Virus record (IMG/VR): IMGVR_UViG_3300025154_002803
Location: 1-37,702 of that record
Reading direction: 5' to 3' (one strand)
DNA: 37,702 nucleotides
Origin: a virus
Positions 1 to 8,127 of the stretch are shown piece after piece. The position numbers and the translations under genes are program-made. Below the pieces are notes generated by a model. It had not been told where the DNA came from, did no database searches, and worked only from the letters and a program-made list of their open reading frames with translations. Position 1 is the stretch's first letter. The number at the start of each line of letters is the position of its first letter.

Positions 1-4
1 TTAT

Positions 5-700
5 AGTGTAACTAATCCCGACCTGATGTCAATCCACAACATAGCTTTATGGATTGCGGTTAAAGTCCCGAGTGTAACTAATCCCGACCTGATGTCAATC
101 CACAACATCAGGCATTGCTTCTCAATTACTAATAAAAGTGTAACTAATCCCGACCTGATGTCAATCCACAACAGTTCGTCACCGTCTGCCATTTTCTGTA
201 TGAGTGTAACTAATCCCGACCTGATGTCAATCCACAACATAGGTATCTGCGCTAGAGTCGATAGGCTTAGTGTAACTAATCCCGACCTGATGTCAATCCA
301 CAACTGATAGCGATGATTGGGCTTTTGGTTCAGGAGTGTAACTAATCCCGACCTGATGTCAATCCACAACATATGACCTACACTCTGTTGGTCGAAATGT
401 AGTGTAACTAATCCCGACCTGATGTCAATCCACAACACCCGAACTTATCAGCGAAGATACAAGCGAAGTGTAACTAATCCCGACCTGATGTCAATCCACA
501 ACAGGTTTCATAGTCGCTAAGTTCGTTGCGATAGTGTAACTAATCCCGACCTGATGTCAATCCACAACGGACGGCCAAAAGGCCTATGAAGAAACTTGAG
601 TGTAACTAATCCCGACCTGATGTCAATCCACAACACGCCATTAGATTTAAAGTGGATCGCCGCCAGTGTAACTAATCCCGACCTGATGTCAATCCACAAC
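5..700 (-). CRISPR. CRISPR array, type II-like, 11 repeats and 10 spacers
   Basis: Eleven identical 36-bp repeats start at 5, 71, 137, 203, 269, 335, 401, 467, 533, 599 and 665, separated by ten different spacers of exactly 30 bp. Four bases of a further spacer precede the first repeat, so the array continues off the left edge. On the minus strand the repeat begins GTTGTGG and ends GTTACACT. The 36/30 geometry and the GTTGT start resemble type II (especially II-C) arrays, so I infer crRNA transcription leftward. Each minus-strand repeat holds TTGACA, a 16-nt spacer and TACACT, a good sigma70-like promoter ending exactly at the spacer border; type II-C arrays of Neisseria are known to have promoters inside repeats. 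No repeat is degenerate, so neither end of the array is marked by decay. No cas gene lies in the window, so the type assignment is inference. Confidence 0.97.
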
Positions 701-906
701 ATACCTATTTTATATATTTGTTCACATGCCCGGCATATAGATTCCAAAATGATTATAAGTTGTAGGAAAATGTTAAATTCACAGCTTCATCAAATTTAGT
801 ACTTTATTTGGAGTAGAGTTCATTCGTCAAAAAAAGTTTTTTATGCGTTTTCTATCAGATTTCCTGTTATTTGTTTAAATTACTAATATTTTATTGGACC
901 TTGCTC

Positions 907-935
907 TTGCAAGAAATTACAAAAAATGGTATATT
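907..935 (+). promoter_or_regulatory. Strong sigma70-like promoter facing right
   Basis: TTGCAA at 907-912, a 17-nt spacer, and TATATT at 930-935 preceded by TGG (extended -10). Predicted start is near 942. It faces away from the CRISPR array and reads directly into the repeat-like sequence at 954-1003. It lies about 200 bp ahead of the first gene (1146/1161), so it could also serve that gene. Confidence 0.55.
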
Positions 936-941
936 TTCTAT

Positions 942-1020
942 TAAGTACAGTGAAGTGAGGGTCGAACCGACCTAGGCCATTTGTTGGCATGTCAAACCTA
1001 AGCCCCAGAATTATAAAAAC
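942..1020 (+). ncRNA. Candidate tracrRNA or CRISPR-associated small RNA
   Basis: The stretch downstream of the promoter at 907-935 carries two blocks in the same order as the plus-strand CRISPR repeat: CCGACCT (967-973) and ATGTCAA (989-995), followed by a loosely matching ACCTAAGC. In the array repeat one base separates the two blocks; here 15 do, and these can fold as GCCA/TGGC. An RNA read rightward would pair with the first 15 nt of a leftward crRNA repeat at 12 of 15 positions (counting a G-U), including seven in a row. That is the expected relation of a tracrRNA anti-repeat to crRNA. Against it: no clear nexus stem-loop or terminator follows at once, so the 3' end is unknown, and the sequence also forms its own hairpin (GGTCG/CGACC). 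Confidence 0.38.
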
Positions 1021-1095
1021 TAATTTTTTGCATTAATGTTTCGATGTCTAAAGTTTAATTTTATTTTTTAATAGGCAGATTCCCATTAAGTGTTA

Positions 1096-1112
1096 AACGT
1101 AGCGGATACGTT
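1096..1112. promoter_or_regulatory. Short perfect inverted repeat upstream of first gene
   Basis: AACGTA (1096-1101), loop GCGGA, TACGTT (1107-1112). It lies about 50 bp before the first start codon in an otherwise featureless AT-rich stretch (701-1145). It could be an operator for the winged-helix gene or a stem in the RNA made from the 907-935 promoter. Confidence 0.3.
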
Positions 1113-1160
1113 ATCAGTCTGAAACTCTGTCTATAGTTCGTCAATATGGAGCAAAGGAAA

Positions 1161-1859
1161 ATGGAAGATCGGGCGATAGGTATAGCAACAGGCATACAAT
1201 CTGAGTATGAAGATTTTAAAAACATCCATGAGCTTTTCTCATACCTATATGATCACAGGTTCGAGCAGATAAGCAATACTTACACAAAGCAAACCCAACT
1301 AATTGAAAATGCTAATTATTTTTGGTCTCTCATTATCAAACTATGCAACAAATTTAAAATTCCACTTGTAATAGGTGCCCACGATATTGAAAACCTTTTT
1401 CATGGATTTGATACTGAAACAATAGAGGAATTTCGCAAAAGCAAAAGGTATTTTGGCATTCATATAAAGAAAATTATTGCTGTAGAAGAAGATCTACTGA
1501 TTCATTCGATAAAATCGATTTTTGATACGTTGCTGGCTCGTTTAGAACTTGAATTGAAAAAGGGATCACAAAAAAGCATTGAACATCCGCACACACAAAT
1601 TGAACAATATACTGATTCACTCGCCAATTGTCAGACTTTAACTAATACAGATACGAATATTCTGATGGCGATGAACAGCAATCCCCAAAAATCCATGCTC
1701 AAAGTAGATATCATAATAGCTGCCGGTCATCAAAAATATGCCGTGCTGCAAAGCCTCAAACGTCTTGAATCCATGGGGATGGTCTATAAACCAGAAAATG
1801 CTAAACGCAAAGGATGGGCTCTTACCGACAAAGGCATTTTAACCGCTGACAATTTATAA
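1161..1859 (+). CDS. Unknown protein with C-terminal winged-helix-like domain
   Basis: I do not recognise a family for the whole protein. The first ATG is at 1146 but has no Shine-Dalgarno; the ATG at 1161 (MEDRAIG) has GGAG nine bases upstream and is my choice, giving 232 aa. The first ~150 residues are predicted helical and charged. After a linker, the last ~65 residues (ILMAMNSNPQKSMLKVD, then QSLKRLESMGMVYKPE and GWALTDKG) read like a winged helix: helices, recognition helix and a beta wing ending in 'W.LTDKG', as in MarR-like or phage regulators. It stands alone between the CRISPR flank and the phage early genes, so it may be a phage regulator or the last host gene. Its role in replication control or lysogeny is not shown. 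Confidence 0.7.
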   Translation: MEDRAIGIATGIQSEYEDFKNIHELFSYLYDHRFEQISNTYTKQTQLIENANYFWSLIIKLCNKFKIPLVIGAHDIENLFHGFDTETIEEFRKSKRYFGIHIKKIIAVEEDLLIHSIKSIFDTLLARLELELKKGSQKSIEHPHTQIEQYTDSLANCQTLTNTDTNILMAMNSNPQKSMLKVDIIIAAGHQKYAVLQSLKRLESMGMVYKPENAKRKGWALTDKGILTADNL

Positions 1860-1884
1860 TTTCAATACCAGAATCAGATTTAAC

Positions 1885-1915
1885 ACAGAGATTCTCTGTC
1901 ATCAGATTTATTTAT
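1885..1915 (+). terminator. Weak intrinsic terminator candidate
   Basis: ACAGAG (1885-1890), loop ATT, CTCTGT (1894-1899), followed some 10 bases later by a T-rich run. It stands just after the stop of the winged-helix gene. The stem is only 6 bp and the T-run is displaced, so this is tentative. Confidence 0.3.
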
Positions 1916-1965
1916 TTTTTATCCTCATAGCAAAACTCATACCTAAAAACAAAAGTTTTTCAAAA

Positions 1966-2100
1966 TCAGCCCTTAACCAGACCTTAGCATGCAAAATTGG
2001 CTCTTAATCAGCCCTTAACCAAAATTTGCCATAAAAACTCACATCAACCCTCGCAAAATCAGCCCTTAATCAGCCCTTAATTGGCTCTTAATCAGACCCA
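1966..2100. repeat. Cluster of 11-bp direct repeats (iteron-like)
   Basis: The unit TCAGCCCTTAA occurs exactly at 1966, 2008, 2059 and 2070. Close variants are at 1977 (CCAGACCTTAG), 1997 and 2081 (both TTGGCTCTTAA), and 2092 (TCAGACCCA). The last four copies are head to tail at exactly 11-bp spacing, about one helical turn. The cluster fills the gap in front of the DUF1580 gene and the replication operon. Repeats in phase with the helix suggest a cooperative DNA-binding site, either an operator or an iteron-type origin. Nothing in the sequence names the binding protein; the DUF1580 protein and the winged-helix protein are the neighbours. Confidence 0.75.
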
Positions 2101-2149
2101 AGCGTTTTTCTTTTATGGCAAAATGGCCCTCGTTGAAAGGTTTATAACG

Positions 2150-2503
2150 ATGGCGATTGATTGGAAAACTGAAGAAATTATCTGTTTGAGCGAAGCGGCA
2201 AAACGGCTCAAAGTTGATAACTCCACTGTATGGCGATGGTGCCATCGCGGGCTTGGCGGTATTTACCTGGAATATAAAAGCGTTGGAGTCCAAACATTTA
2301 CCACTATCGATTGCATAGAAACGTTCTTAATTGCATTAACAGAGAAAAATATTGATTACCACCAGAAAGTTTTTTCACAGCGGCTAAAAATTAAGAAAAC
2401 TAAAAGAGCATCGCAGCATCAGCGGGAGGCTGACAGCGCCAAAGCAATCCTTCTTCGCGCAAAAATCCTTCGAGATGACAAGCCAAAGGCGGCATCTATA
2501 TGA
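2150..2503 (+). CDS. DUF1580-like small DNA-binding protein
   Basis: I place the start at the ATG at 2150, nine bases after GAAAGG, rather than at the upstream TTG inside the repeats; this gives 117 aa. Residues ~12-65 match my memory of the DUF1580 family of Planctomycetes: 'LSEAAKRL...STVWRWCHRGLGGIYLEYKSVG' followed by 'FTTIDCIETFLIALT'. This is a helix-turn-helix of the excisionase/MerR style, with a conserved W.RG turn. The tail (~70-117) is strongly basic. It follows the 11-bp repeat cluster and precedes the recombination operon, so it is a reasonable candidate for repeat binding or operon control. That link is inference; the family itself has no proven function I can cite. Confidence 0.72.
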   Translation: MAIDWKTEEIICLSEAAKRLKVDNSTVWRWCHRGLGGIYLEYKSVGVQTFTTIDCIETFLIALTEKNIDYHQKVFSQRLKIKKTKRASQHQREADSAKAILLRAKILRDDKPKAASI

Positions 2504-2551
2504 ATACGCAAAAGAGATAAAAACTAATTTTTAATACGAAAGGTCATTTTT

Positions 2552-3334
2552 ATGAATGTATTTGAAACCATACGAACAGGCAAACGCCAATCACCACCGC
2601 GAATATTACTTTACGGTACAGAAGGAATCGGCAAATCAACATTTGCATCCGAGGCACCAAATCCAATCTTTATTCCGACCGAGGATGGCCTGGCAGAAAT
2701 TGATTGTGCATCATTTCCAGTGGCAAAAAAATATACAGATGTTGAAAACTATTTGTCCGCACTAATTGACCAGCCGCATGACTATCAAAGCGTCGTAATT
2801 GACAGCTGCGATTGGCTTGAGCAGCTTATCTGGGATGAGCTATGCCAGCTATCTCACTCATCTACTATCGAAAAAGTCGACGGCGGCTACGGTAAAGGCT
2901 ATATCGCTGCCCTGGGCTTTTGGCGTCAGGTCATTGACACGATTGATACTCTTCGCACGCAGCGGAATATGGCTGTGATATTGATTTCACATGCCAAGGT
3001 CGAAAGATTCGAAGACCCTGAATCATCTTCGTACGACCGCTTCGCACCAAGACTTCATAAACATGCTACCGCCCTGCTTACAGAATGGAGCGATGCAGTA
3101 CTGTTTGCCGCTCGAAAGTTCCGTACCGAAAGCGAAGATATCGGTTTCGGACGAGAACGGACTATCGCAGTTGGCATTGGCAAAGATGGCGGCGAGAGAA
3201 TAATCCGCACCGTTGGCGGACCATCATGTATCGCAAAGAATCGCTATAACCTACCGTATGAACTTCCTCTATCGTGGGATGCATTCATCGGTTCATTAAC
3301 TACAACCAATTTATCAGAAAAGGAAAATCACTAA
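2552..3334 (+). CDS. Sak4-like phage recombination ATPase (AAA_24)
   Basis: A 260-aa RecA-fold ATPase. Walker A is GTEGIGKST (residues 22-30) and the Walker B-type strand is VVIDS (81-85); a later strand, VILISHAKVE, fits the sensor region. Sak4-type proteins are single-strand annealing ATPases of phages, usually encoded next to a ssDNA-binding protein, as here with the DUF669 protein one base downstream. A clear Shine-Dalgarno (GAAAGG) precedes the start. It opens a five-gene replication/recombination operon running to 8110. It probably acts in the host cytoplasm in homologous recombination or annealing of phage DNA ends. Confidence 0.85.
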   Translation: MNVFETIRTGKRQSPPRILLYGTEGIGKSTFASEAPNPIFIPTEDGLAEIDCASFPVAKKYTDVENYLSALIDQPHDYQSVVIDSCDWLEQLIWDELCQLSHSSTIEKVDGGYGKGYIAALGFWRQVIDTIDTLRTQRNMAVILISHAKVERFEDPESSSYDRFAPRLHKHATALLTEWSDAVLFAARKFRTESEDIGFGRERTIAVGIGKDGGERIIRTVGGPSCIAKNRYNLPYELPLSWDAFIGSLTTTNLSEKENH

Positions 3335-3335
3335 C

Positions 3336-3791
3336 ATGGCAAATTTAAATGGCTTTAACGCAAACAACGTAGAACCGGCAGCTGATTTTGATCCGATCCC
3401 GGCGGCAAAATATCTGGCTGTTATAACCAATTCGGAATTTAAACCGACAAAGAATAACAGCGGCAATTATCTGGAACTAACATTTCAGGTCATCGAGGGT
3501 GAGTACAAGAACAGGCTTTTATGGGCCAGGCTCAACCTTGATCATCCAAACGAAACTACCTCCAAGATTTCACGGGGGCAGTTGGCTGCAATATGTAAAT
3601 CGATCGGCGTGATGACGCCTCGTGACAGTGCCGAATTGCACAACCTCCCGCTGATGATCAATGTCAAACTAAAAAAACGAAGTGACACAAACGAATTGGT
3701 CAATGAAATACGCGGTTATTCAGCTAAAGAAACTGCTGCTGTTCAAAACAGCAGTCCAGCTGCCAGAGGTGTCGCACCCTGGAAACGCTGA
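3336..3791 (+). CDS. DUF669 phage ssDNA-binding protein
   Basis: A 151-aa protein. The core 'FDPIPAAKYLAVITNSEFKPTKNNSGNYLELTFQVIEGEYKNRLLWARLNL' and the following 'ISRGQLAAICKSIG' are typical of DUF669, which accompanies Sak4-type ATPases and behaves as a single-strand DNA-binding partner. The C-terminus becomes low in complexity and ends APWKR. It starts one base after the ATPase stop, so the two are translationally coupled. Its 3' end overlaps the inferred non-ATG start of the RusA gene, which keeps recombination functions in one unit. Confidence 0.82.
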   Translation: MANLNGFNANNVEPAADFDPIPAAKYLAVITNSEFKPTKNNSGNYLELTFQVIEGEYKNRLLWARLNLDHPNETTSKISRGQLAAICKSIGVMTPRDSAELHNLPLMINVKLKKRSDTNELVNEIRGYSAKETAAVQNSSPAARGVAPWKR

Positions 3792-4165
3792 CAATAACGC
3801 TGCCATATCCGCCAAGTATTAATCATTATTTCAAGCGGCGTGGAAACAGAACGTTTATAGGGCATGAAGGCATGATATTTCGGAATCGTGTTTGCAATGC
3901 CCTTATGGCGGCAAAGGTAACTCCGATGATGGGTATGCTCGCAATGAAGGTCCGGGCATACCCACCGGATAAACGAAAACGCGATATCGACAATATTCAA
4001 AAACCGCTTCTTGATGCATTGGAAAAAGGCATGGCCTTTTATAACGATTGCCAGATTAAACATCTGACTACCGTTATGAAAGATCCGGTCAAGTATGGCA
4101 AAACAATAGTAACGATAAGGAAGATCAATGATAGAGCTCCGGGGATATCAAAAACAGGCTGTTGA
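3779..4165 (+). CDS. rusA: RusA-family Holliday junction resolvase, probable CTG start
   Basis: RusA dimers cut Holliday junctions; in phages they resolve recombination and replication branches. The diagnostic N-terminus LPYPPSINHYFKRRG is encoded at about 3800-3845, upstream of the first in-frame ATG (3872), so an ATG start would delete a conserved strand. The best start is CTG at 3779, nine bases after AGAGG; CTG at 3788 is the alternative. From 3779 the protein has 128 aa, normal for RusA. The catalytic acidic segment is DKRKRDIDNIQKPLLDAL. The 5' end overlaps the DUF669 gene by 13 bases and the 3' end overlaps the helicase by 38, so coupling may compensate for the weak start. A true ATG lost by a sequencing error is possible but needs no frameshift to explain. 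Confidence 0.85.
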   Translation: METLTITLPYPPSINHYFKRRGNRTFIGHEGMIFRNRVCNALMAAKVTPMMGMLAMKVRAYPPDKRKRDIDNIQKPLLDALEKGMAFYNDCQIKHLTTVMKDPVKYGKTIVTIRKINDRAPGISKTGC

Positions 4166-5807
4166 AGCCTGTTATAAATATTTAAAAGAACGCGATGGTA
4201 ACAGCTGCATTGTATTGCCGACAGGTTCGGGCAAAAGCGTAGTCCTTGCCCAAATATGTAGTGATGCGGTTTCATTATGGAAAGGCCGGGTAGTTGTTCT
4301 TGCGCACGTGCAGGAACTTATCGAACAAAATGCCGGAAAAATAAAACATTTTCTCGGCGATAATTTTGTCGGAATTTATTCTGCGGGCTTAAAGCAGAAA
4401 GATATGCACCAGCCTGTGATAGCAGCTTCGATTCAATCTATATATAAAAAGGCATTTGATTTTGAGCCATTTGATTTAATCATAATAGACGAATCGCATC
4501 TAATTTCTACGAACGGTGATGGTATGTATTTATCATTCCTCAGCGATGCGAAAATCATGAATCCGAATATCAGACTAATAGGCTGTACTGCCACACCATA
4601 CCGCACAGAAAGCGGAATGATATGCGGGCCAGATAAAATCCTGAATGAAATCTGCTACGAAGTAGGAATTAAAGAATTAATTCGTGACGGGTTTCTATGC
4701 CCTTTGCGCAGCAAAGCTTCAAAGACCAAGGTTGATACAAGCAGTCTGCATATTCGAGCGGGAGAATTTATAGCAGCTGAAATGCAGGATCTTATGGATA
4801 CGGATGCACGAGTAAAAACCGCGTGTTCTGAAATACTCGAATATACCCAGGATCGGAAAGCGGTTCTTATTTTTGCAACAGGTGTAGCTCACGGCAAGCA
4901 CATTCAAAAAATATTGCAGCAAGAGCACAACATTGAATGTGGATTTGTTTCAGGTGATAGTCCCGATGGCTGGCGGAGAAAGATGATTGATGATTTTCAA
5001 AGCGGCGCACTGAAATACTTATGCAATGTAAATGTTTTAACCACAGGCTTTGATGCCCCCAACATCGATTGTATTGCAATGCTGCGTCCAACCATGAGTA
5101 CAGGGCTTTATGTTCAAATGGTCGGGAGAGGAAGCAGGATTTGTGATGGCAAAGAAGATTGCCTGGTTCTCGATTTTGGAGGCAATATTCTCCGCCATGG
5201 GCCGATTGATTGTTTGAAAATAAATAAAGTATTTTCAAAAGGTAGTGGCGATGCCCCGGCGAAAGAATGTCCTGAGTGCAATGAAATTGTTCATGCCGCA
5301 TATTCCAAGTGCCCATCATGCGGGTACGATTTCCCACCGCCGGAAAAATCAAAGCACGATACCAAGGCAAGCTCTGAAAGCGTTCTTTCGGGAGAAGTAA
5401 CTGTTGAAGAGTTTGATGTTCAAGAGGTGCTTTATAACGTTCATACAAAAAGAAAAGCTGATGAAGATGCGCCAAAAACAATGCGTGTTCAATATAAGGT
5501 TGGCCTGGAAAGATATATTCCTGAATGGATATGTTTTGAACATAGCGGTTATGCTCGTCAAATAGCAGAAAAATGGTGGATACAAAGATCCAATGAAGAT
5601 GTGCCGGAGCAATCTGACCTCGCTGTATTTTTTGCACAAAATAGGAGATTAAAAGAGCCTGTAAAAATAATGGTAAAAAAAGTTTCGGGTGAGAAGTTCG
5701 AAAGAATAGTCAGCTACCAATTCGAAGATCCGCAAGTTTCAGATTGGCAATTTGAAAAGCAAGTTCCTGATTATATTTATGACAACAATGATGAAATCCC
5801 CTTTTAG
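4128..5807 (+). CDS. SF2 DEAD/DEAH-box helicase with zinc ribbon
   Basis: A 559-aa superfamily 2 helicase. Walker A is PTGSGKS (31-37), motif II DESH (121-124), motif III TAT (154-156), and motif VI QMVGRGSR (330-337). After the helicase core comes a four-cysteine zinc ribbon (CPEC...CPSC, ~381-398). The C-terminal ~150 residues carry a beta-rich segment with basic and aromatic residues, probably a nucleic acid-binding extension. It starts after AAGGAAG and overlaps the RusA gene. Phage helicases of this layout sit in replication operons and may unwind branched DNA or open the origin; the exact substrate cannot be told from sequence. Confidence 0.88.
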   Translation: MIELRGYQKQAVEACYKYLKERDGNSCIVLPTGSGKSVVLAQICSDAVSLWKGRVVVLAHVQELIEQNAGKIKHFLGDNFVGIYSAGLKQKDMHQPVIAASIQSIYKKAFDFEPFDLIIIDESHLISTNGDGMYLSFLSDAKIMNPNIRLIGCTATPYRTESGMICGPDKILNEICYEVGIKELIRDGFLCPLRSKASKTKVDTSSLHIRAGEFIAAEMQDLMDTDARVKTACSEILEYTQDRKAVLIFATGVAHGKHIQKILQQEHNIECGFVSGDSPDGWRRKMIDDFQSGALKYLCNVNVLTTGFDAPNIDCIAMLRPTMSTGLYVQMVGRGSRICDGKEDCLVLDFGGNILRHGPIDCLKINKVFSKGSGDAPAKECPECNEIVHAAYSKCPSCGYDFPPPEKSKHDTKASSESVLSGEVTVEEFDVQEVLYNVHTKRKADEDAPKTMRVQYKVGLERYIPEWICFEHSGYARQIAEKWWIQRSNEDVPEQSDLAVFFAQNRRLKEPVKIMVKKVSGEKFERIVSYQFEDPQVSDWQFEKQVPDYIYDNNDEIPF

Positions 5808-5821
5808 CACCAGGAGAAACT

Positions 5822-8110
5822 ATGCCCAACATTAGAGAAACTTCTTTAGCTTACCTCCAGGCAGGTCTTTGCGTTTTACCGGCGAATGTGCAGCTAAAAT
5901 TTGCCGCATTATCAGGGTGGAAAGAATTTCAGCAGCGCCTGCCGTATGACTGCGAATTAAACAACTGGTTCGGCAATGGCAATACTGGCGTATGTATTGT
6001 AACCGGTAAAGTCTCCGGCAATCTTGAAATGATAGATTTCGATCTGAAGGCCCAGGCATACAAAAAATGGTACGATCTTGTGCAAAGCCAGTCACCGGGC
6101 CTGATTGAAAGGATAGTAATTGAAAGATCACAGTCAGGCGGTTTGCATGTAATTTACCGCTGCCAGGACGAGGTATGCGGTAATATGAAACTTGCGCAGC
6201 AGAAGGTTATCCTGCCCTCAGAGAATGAGGCTGAGGTTTGCAGTAAAAAATATAAACCGCGCAGGGATAAGGATGGAAACTGGTTTATTATTCTTACACT
6301 TATTGAAACTCGCGGCGAGGGTGGATTATTTTTATGTGCGCCCTCAGCGGGTTATGAATTAATCCAGGGCGAGTTTACATCAATACCTGTTTTATCTACT
6401 GACCAGCGTGATATTTTACTACAGGCCGCATGGTCTCTAAATGAATTCATACCGGAACCGCAGCCTGAACCTGCTGCACCAATTTCTAATAATTCCCTTC
6501 GGCCCGGTGATGATTACAACGCTGGCGGCGATTTTAAAGCTGTTCTCGTTTCACACGGCTGGGCTTTAGCCCAATCAGGAGAAAGTGAGCGTTGGCGGCG
6601 GCCCGGAAAATCCATTGGCTGGTCGGCGTCAATCAAGGATAGAACATTTTATGTATTTTCAACAAATGCATATCCATTTGAAAGTGAAAAGGCATATTCA
6701 CCTTTCGGGATTTATACGCTGCTGGAACATAATGGTGATTACAGCAAGGCTGCAAAGGCACTGGCAACGCAGGGTTTCGGGAAAAGTGAAGATACAAGCG
6801 GAGTTGATATTTCCAATATCACAAGTGAGGATACCGCTTATGATACCGAACCTGCCGCTTCCGATCCGGGACCGATGCCGCATGAATTATTAAATGTGCC
6901 TGGATTTGTAAACCAACTGCGTGATTTTATGATGGAGACCGCCCCGCACCCGGAGCCTGTACTATCGTTTTTTGGGGCACTTGGCCAGCAGGCACATTTG
7001 GCAGGCAGAAAGGTCCGGGACGATAATGATAACCGCACTAATTTATATATTTTAAATCTCGCATATCCCGGCTGCGGGAAAGATCACCCCAGAAAAGTTA
7101 ACAGCAGGATTCTGCAAACCTTAGGGCACGACACCACAACCGCTGACGGTTTTGCAAGCGGTGAAGGTATTGAAGATAAATTATTTATGCACCCGGCATC
7201 GCTGTTTCAGACCGATGAAATAGATTCCCTTATTACAGCGACATCAAAAGGCAAAGATTCACGAATCGATATGATTATGAACATCCTTTTAAAGATGTTC
7301 TCATCCTCAAATTCGATATATACAACACGATTAAAGGCAGGCAAAAAGGATGGTGGAACTATTGACCAGCCATCTCTGACAATATACGGAACCGCAGTCC
7401 CGGAAAATTACTATCAGGCACTATCAAGCAAGATGCTCACCAACGGTTTTTTCGCACGAATGCTGGTTGTTGAGGCAGGACTAAGAGCACCTGAGCAGGA
7501 AGCGACATTTTGCGAAATTCCCGAATCGATTATTCGAGCGGCTAAATATTGGGTTGAATTCAAACCCGGCACTGGCAACTTTGCTAATTTCCATCCCGTT
7601 GCTGTTTGTGTACCTCACAGCGAAGCCGCCAAGGCGATGCAGCGGACCTTTGGCAGAACCGCTGACAGCATGTACGACAAGGCCCAGGAACAAGCGGATC
7701 TTGTCACGATGGCTATATGGGGCAGAGCAGCTGAAAAAGCAAGAAGACTTGCGCTGATTTACAGCTGTAGTGAGAACGCAATAAATCCTGTTATCACAGA
7801 GGCAGCGGTTCAGTGGGCAACAAGCCTTGTTACATATACTACCGAACGCATGCTTTATATGGCATCTCAATATGTATGTGAAAGTGATTTCCATTCCAGT
7901 TGCCAGAAACTGCTTCGAGTTCTTCGCCAGTGGCACAAAAGCAAAGGCAATGAATGGATGCCGTTCTGGCAACTCAATAGAAAACTGCCATGGTCACAGC
8001 GCGAACATGAGGAAGTAAGGCAAACGTTAGTAAATCAGCGCAAAATTGAATATGCAGAAGAGGCAACTGGCGGAACGCCAAAACGACTTTATAGGTTGGT
8101 GAAACTATGA
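5822..8110 (+). CDS. Prim-Pol primase/polymerase with DUF3987 helicase domain
   Basis: A 762-aa replication protein. Residues ~1-200 form a bifunctional primase-polymerase (archaeo-eukaryotic primase fold) with the metal motif LEMIDFD (D72, D74) and SGGLHVIYR (H109). Residues ~228-320 form a linker domain rich in W, G and F, ending in 'YTLLEHNGDYSKAAKALA'. From ~350 it is DUF3987-like, with P-loop AYPGCGK followed by D (414-421) in place of the usual S/T, a variant I recall in related sequences. It probably primes and drives phage replication. AGGAG lies upstream of the start. It is the last gene of the early operon, and an origin-like repeat region follows directly. Confidence 0.87.
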   Translation: MPNIRETSLAYLQAGLCVLPANVQLKFAALSGWKEFQQRLPYDCELNNWFGNGNTGVCIVTGKVSGNLEMIDFDLKAQAYKKWYDLVQSQSPGLIERIVIERSQSGGLHVIYRCQDEVCGNMKLAQQKVILPSENEAEVCSKKYKPRRDKDGNWFIILTLIETRGEGGLFLCAPSAGYELIQGEFTSIPVLSTDQRDILLQAAWSLNEFIPEPQPEPAAPISNNSLRPGDDYNAGGDFKAVLVSHGWALAQSGESERWRRPGKSIGWSASIKDRTFYVFSTNAYPFESEKAYSPFGIYTLLEHNGDYSKAAKALATQGFGKSEDTSGVDISNITSEDTAYDTEPAASDPGPMPHELLNVPGFVNQLRDFMMETAPHPEPVLSFFGALGQQAHLAGRKVRDDNDNRTNLYILNLAYPGCGKDHPRKVNSRILQTLGHDTTTADGFASGEGIEDKLFMHPASLFQTDEIDSLITATSKGKDSRIDMIMNILLKMFSSSNSIYTTRLKAGKKDGGTIDQPSLTIYGTAVPENYYQALSSKMLTNGFFARMLVVEAGLRAPEQEATFCEIPESIIRAAKYWVEFKPGTGNFANFHPVAVCVPHSEAAKAMQRTFGRTADSMYDKAQEQADLVTMAIWGRAAEKARRLALIYSCSENAINPVITEAAVQWATSLVTYTTERMLYMASQYVCESDFHSSCQKLLRVLRQWHKSKGNEWMPFWQLNRKLPWSQREHEEVRQTLVNQRKIEYAEEATGGTPKRLYRLVKL

Positions 8111-8127
8111 AACCCATTGATTTTTTA

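Noticed and set aside
437-466. Spacer matching the phage primase gene
   Set aside because: GAAGATACAAGCG (13 bases) is shared with 6788-6800, but the rest of the 30-nt spacer does not match. By eye none of the ten spacers has a full-length match in the window.
1-799. Open frames over the CRISPR array on both strands
   Set aside because: They are periodic translations of identical repeats (36+30 = 66 bp, divisible by 3), not genes.
954-1003. tRNA or tmRNA fragment on the minus strand (GGTCGGTTCGACC)
   Set aside because: It resembles a T-arm, but the arm pairs poorly and no acceptor or anticodon arm can be placed.
4867-5637. 256-codon minus-strand ORF inside the helicase gene
   Set aside because: It lies opposite a helicase gene with clear motifs; the composition (His, Leu, Cys, Gln-rich) is that of a shadow frame.
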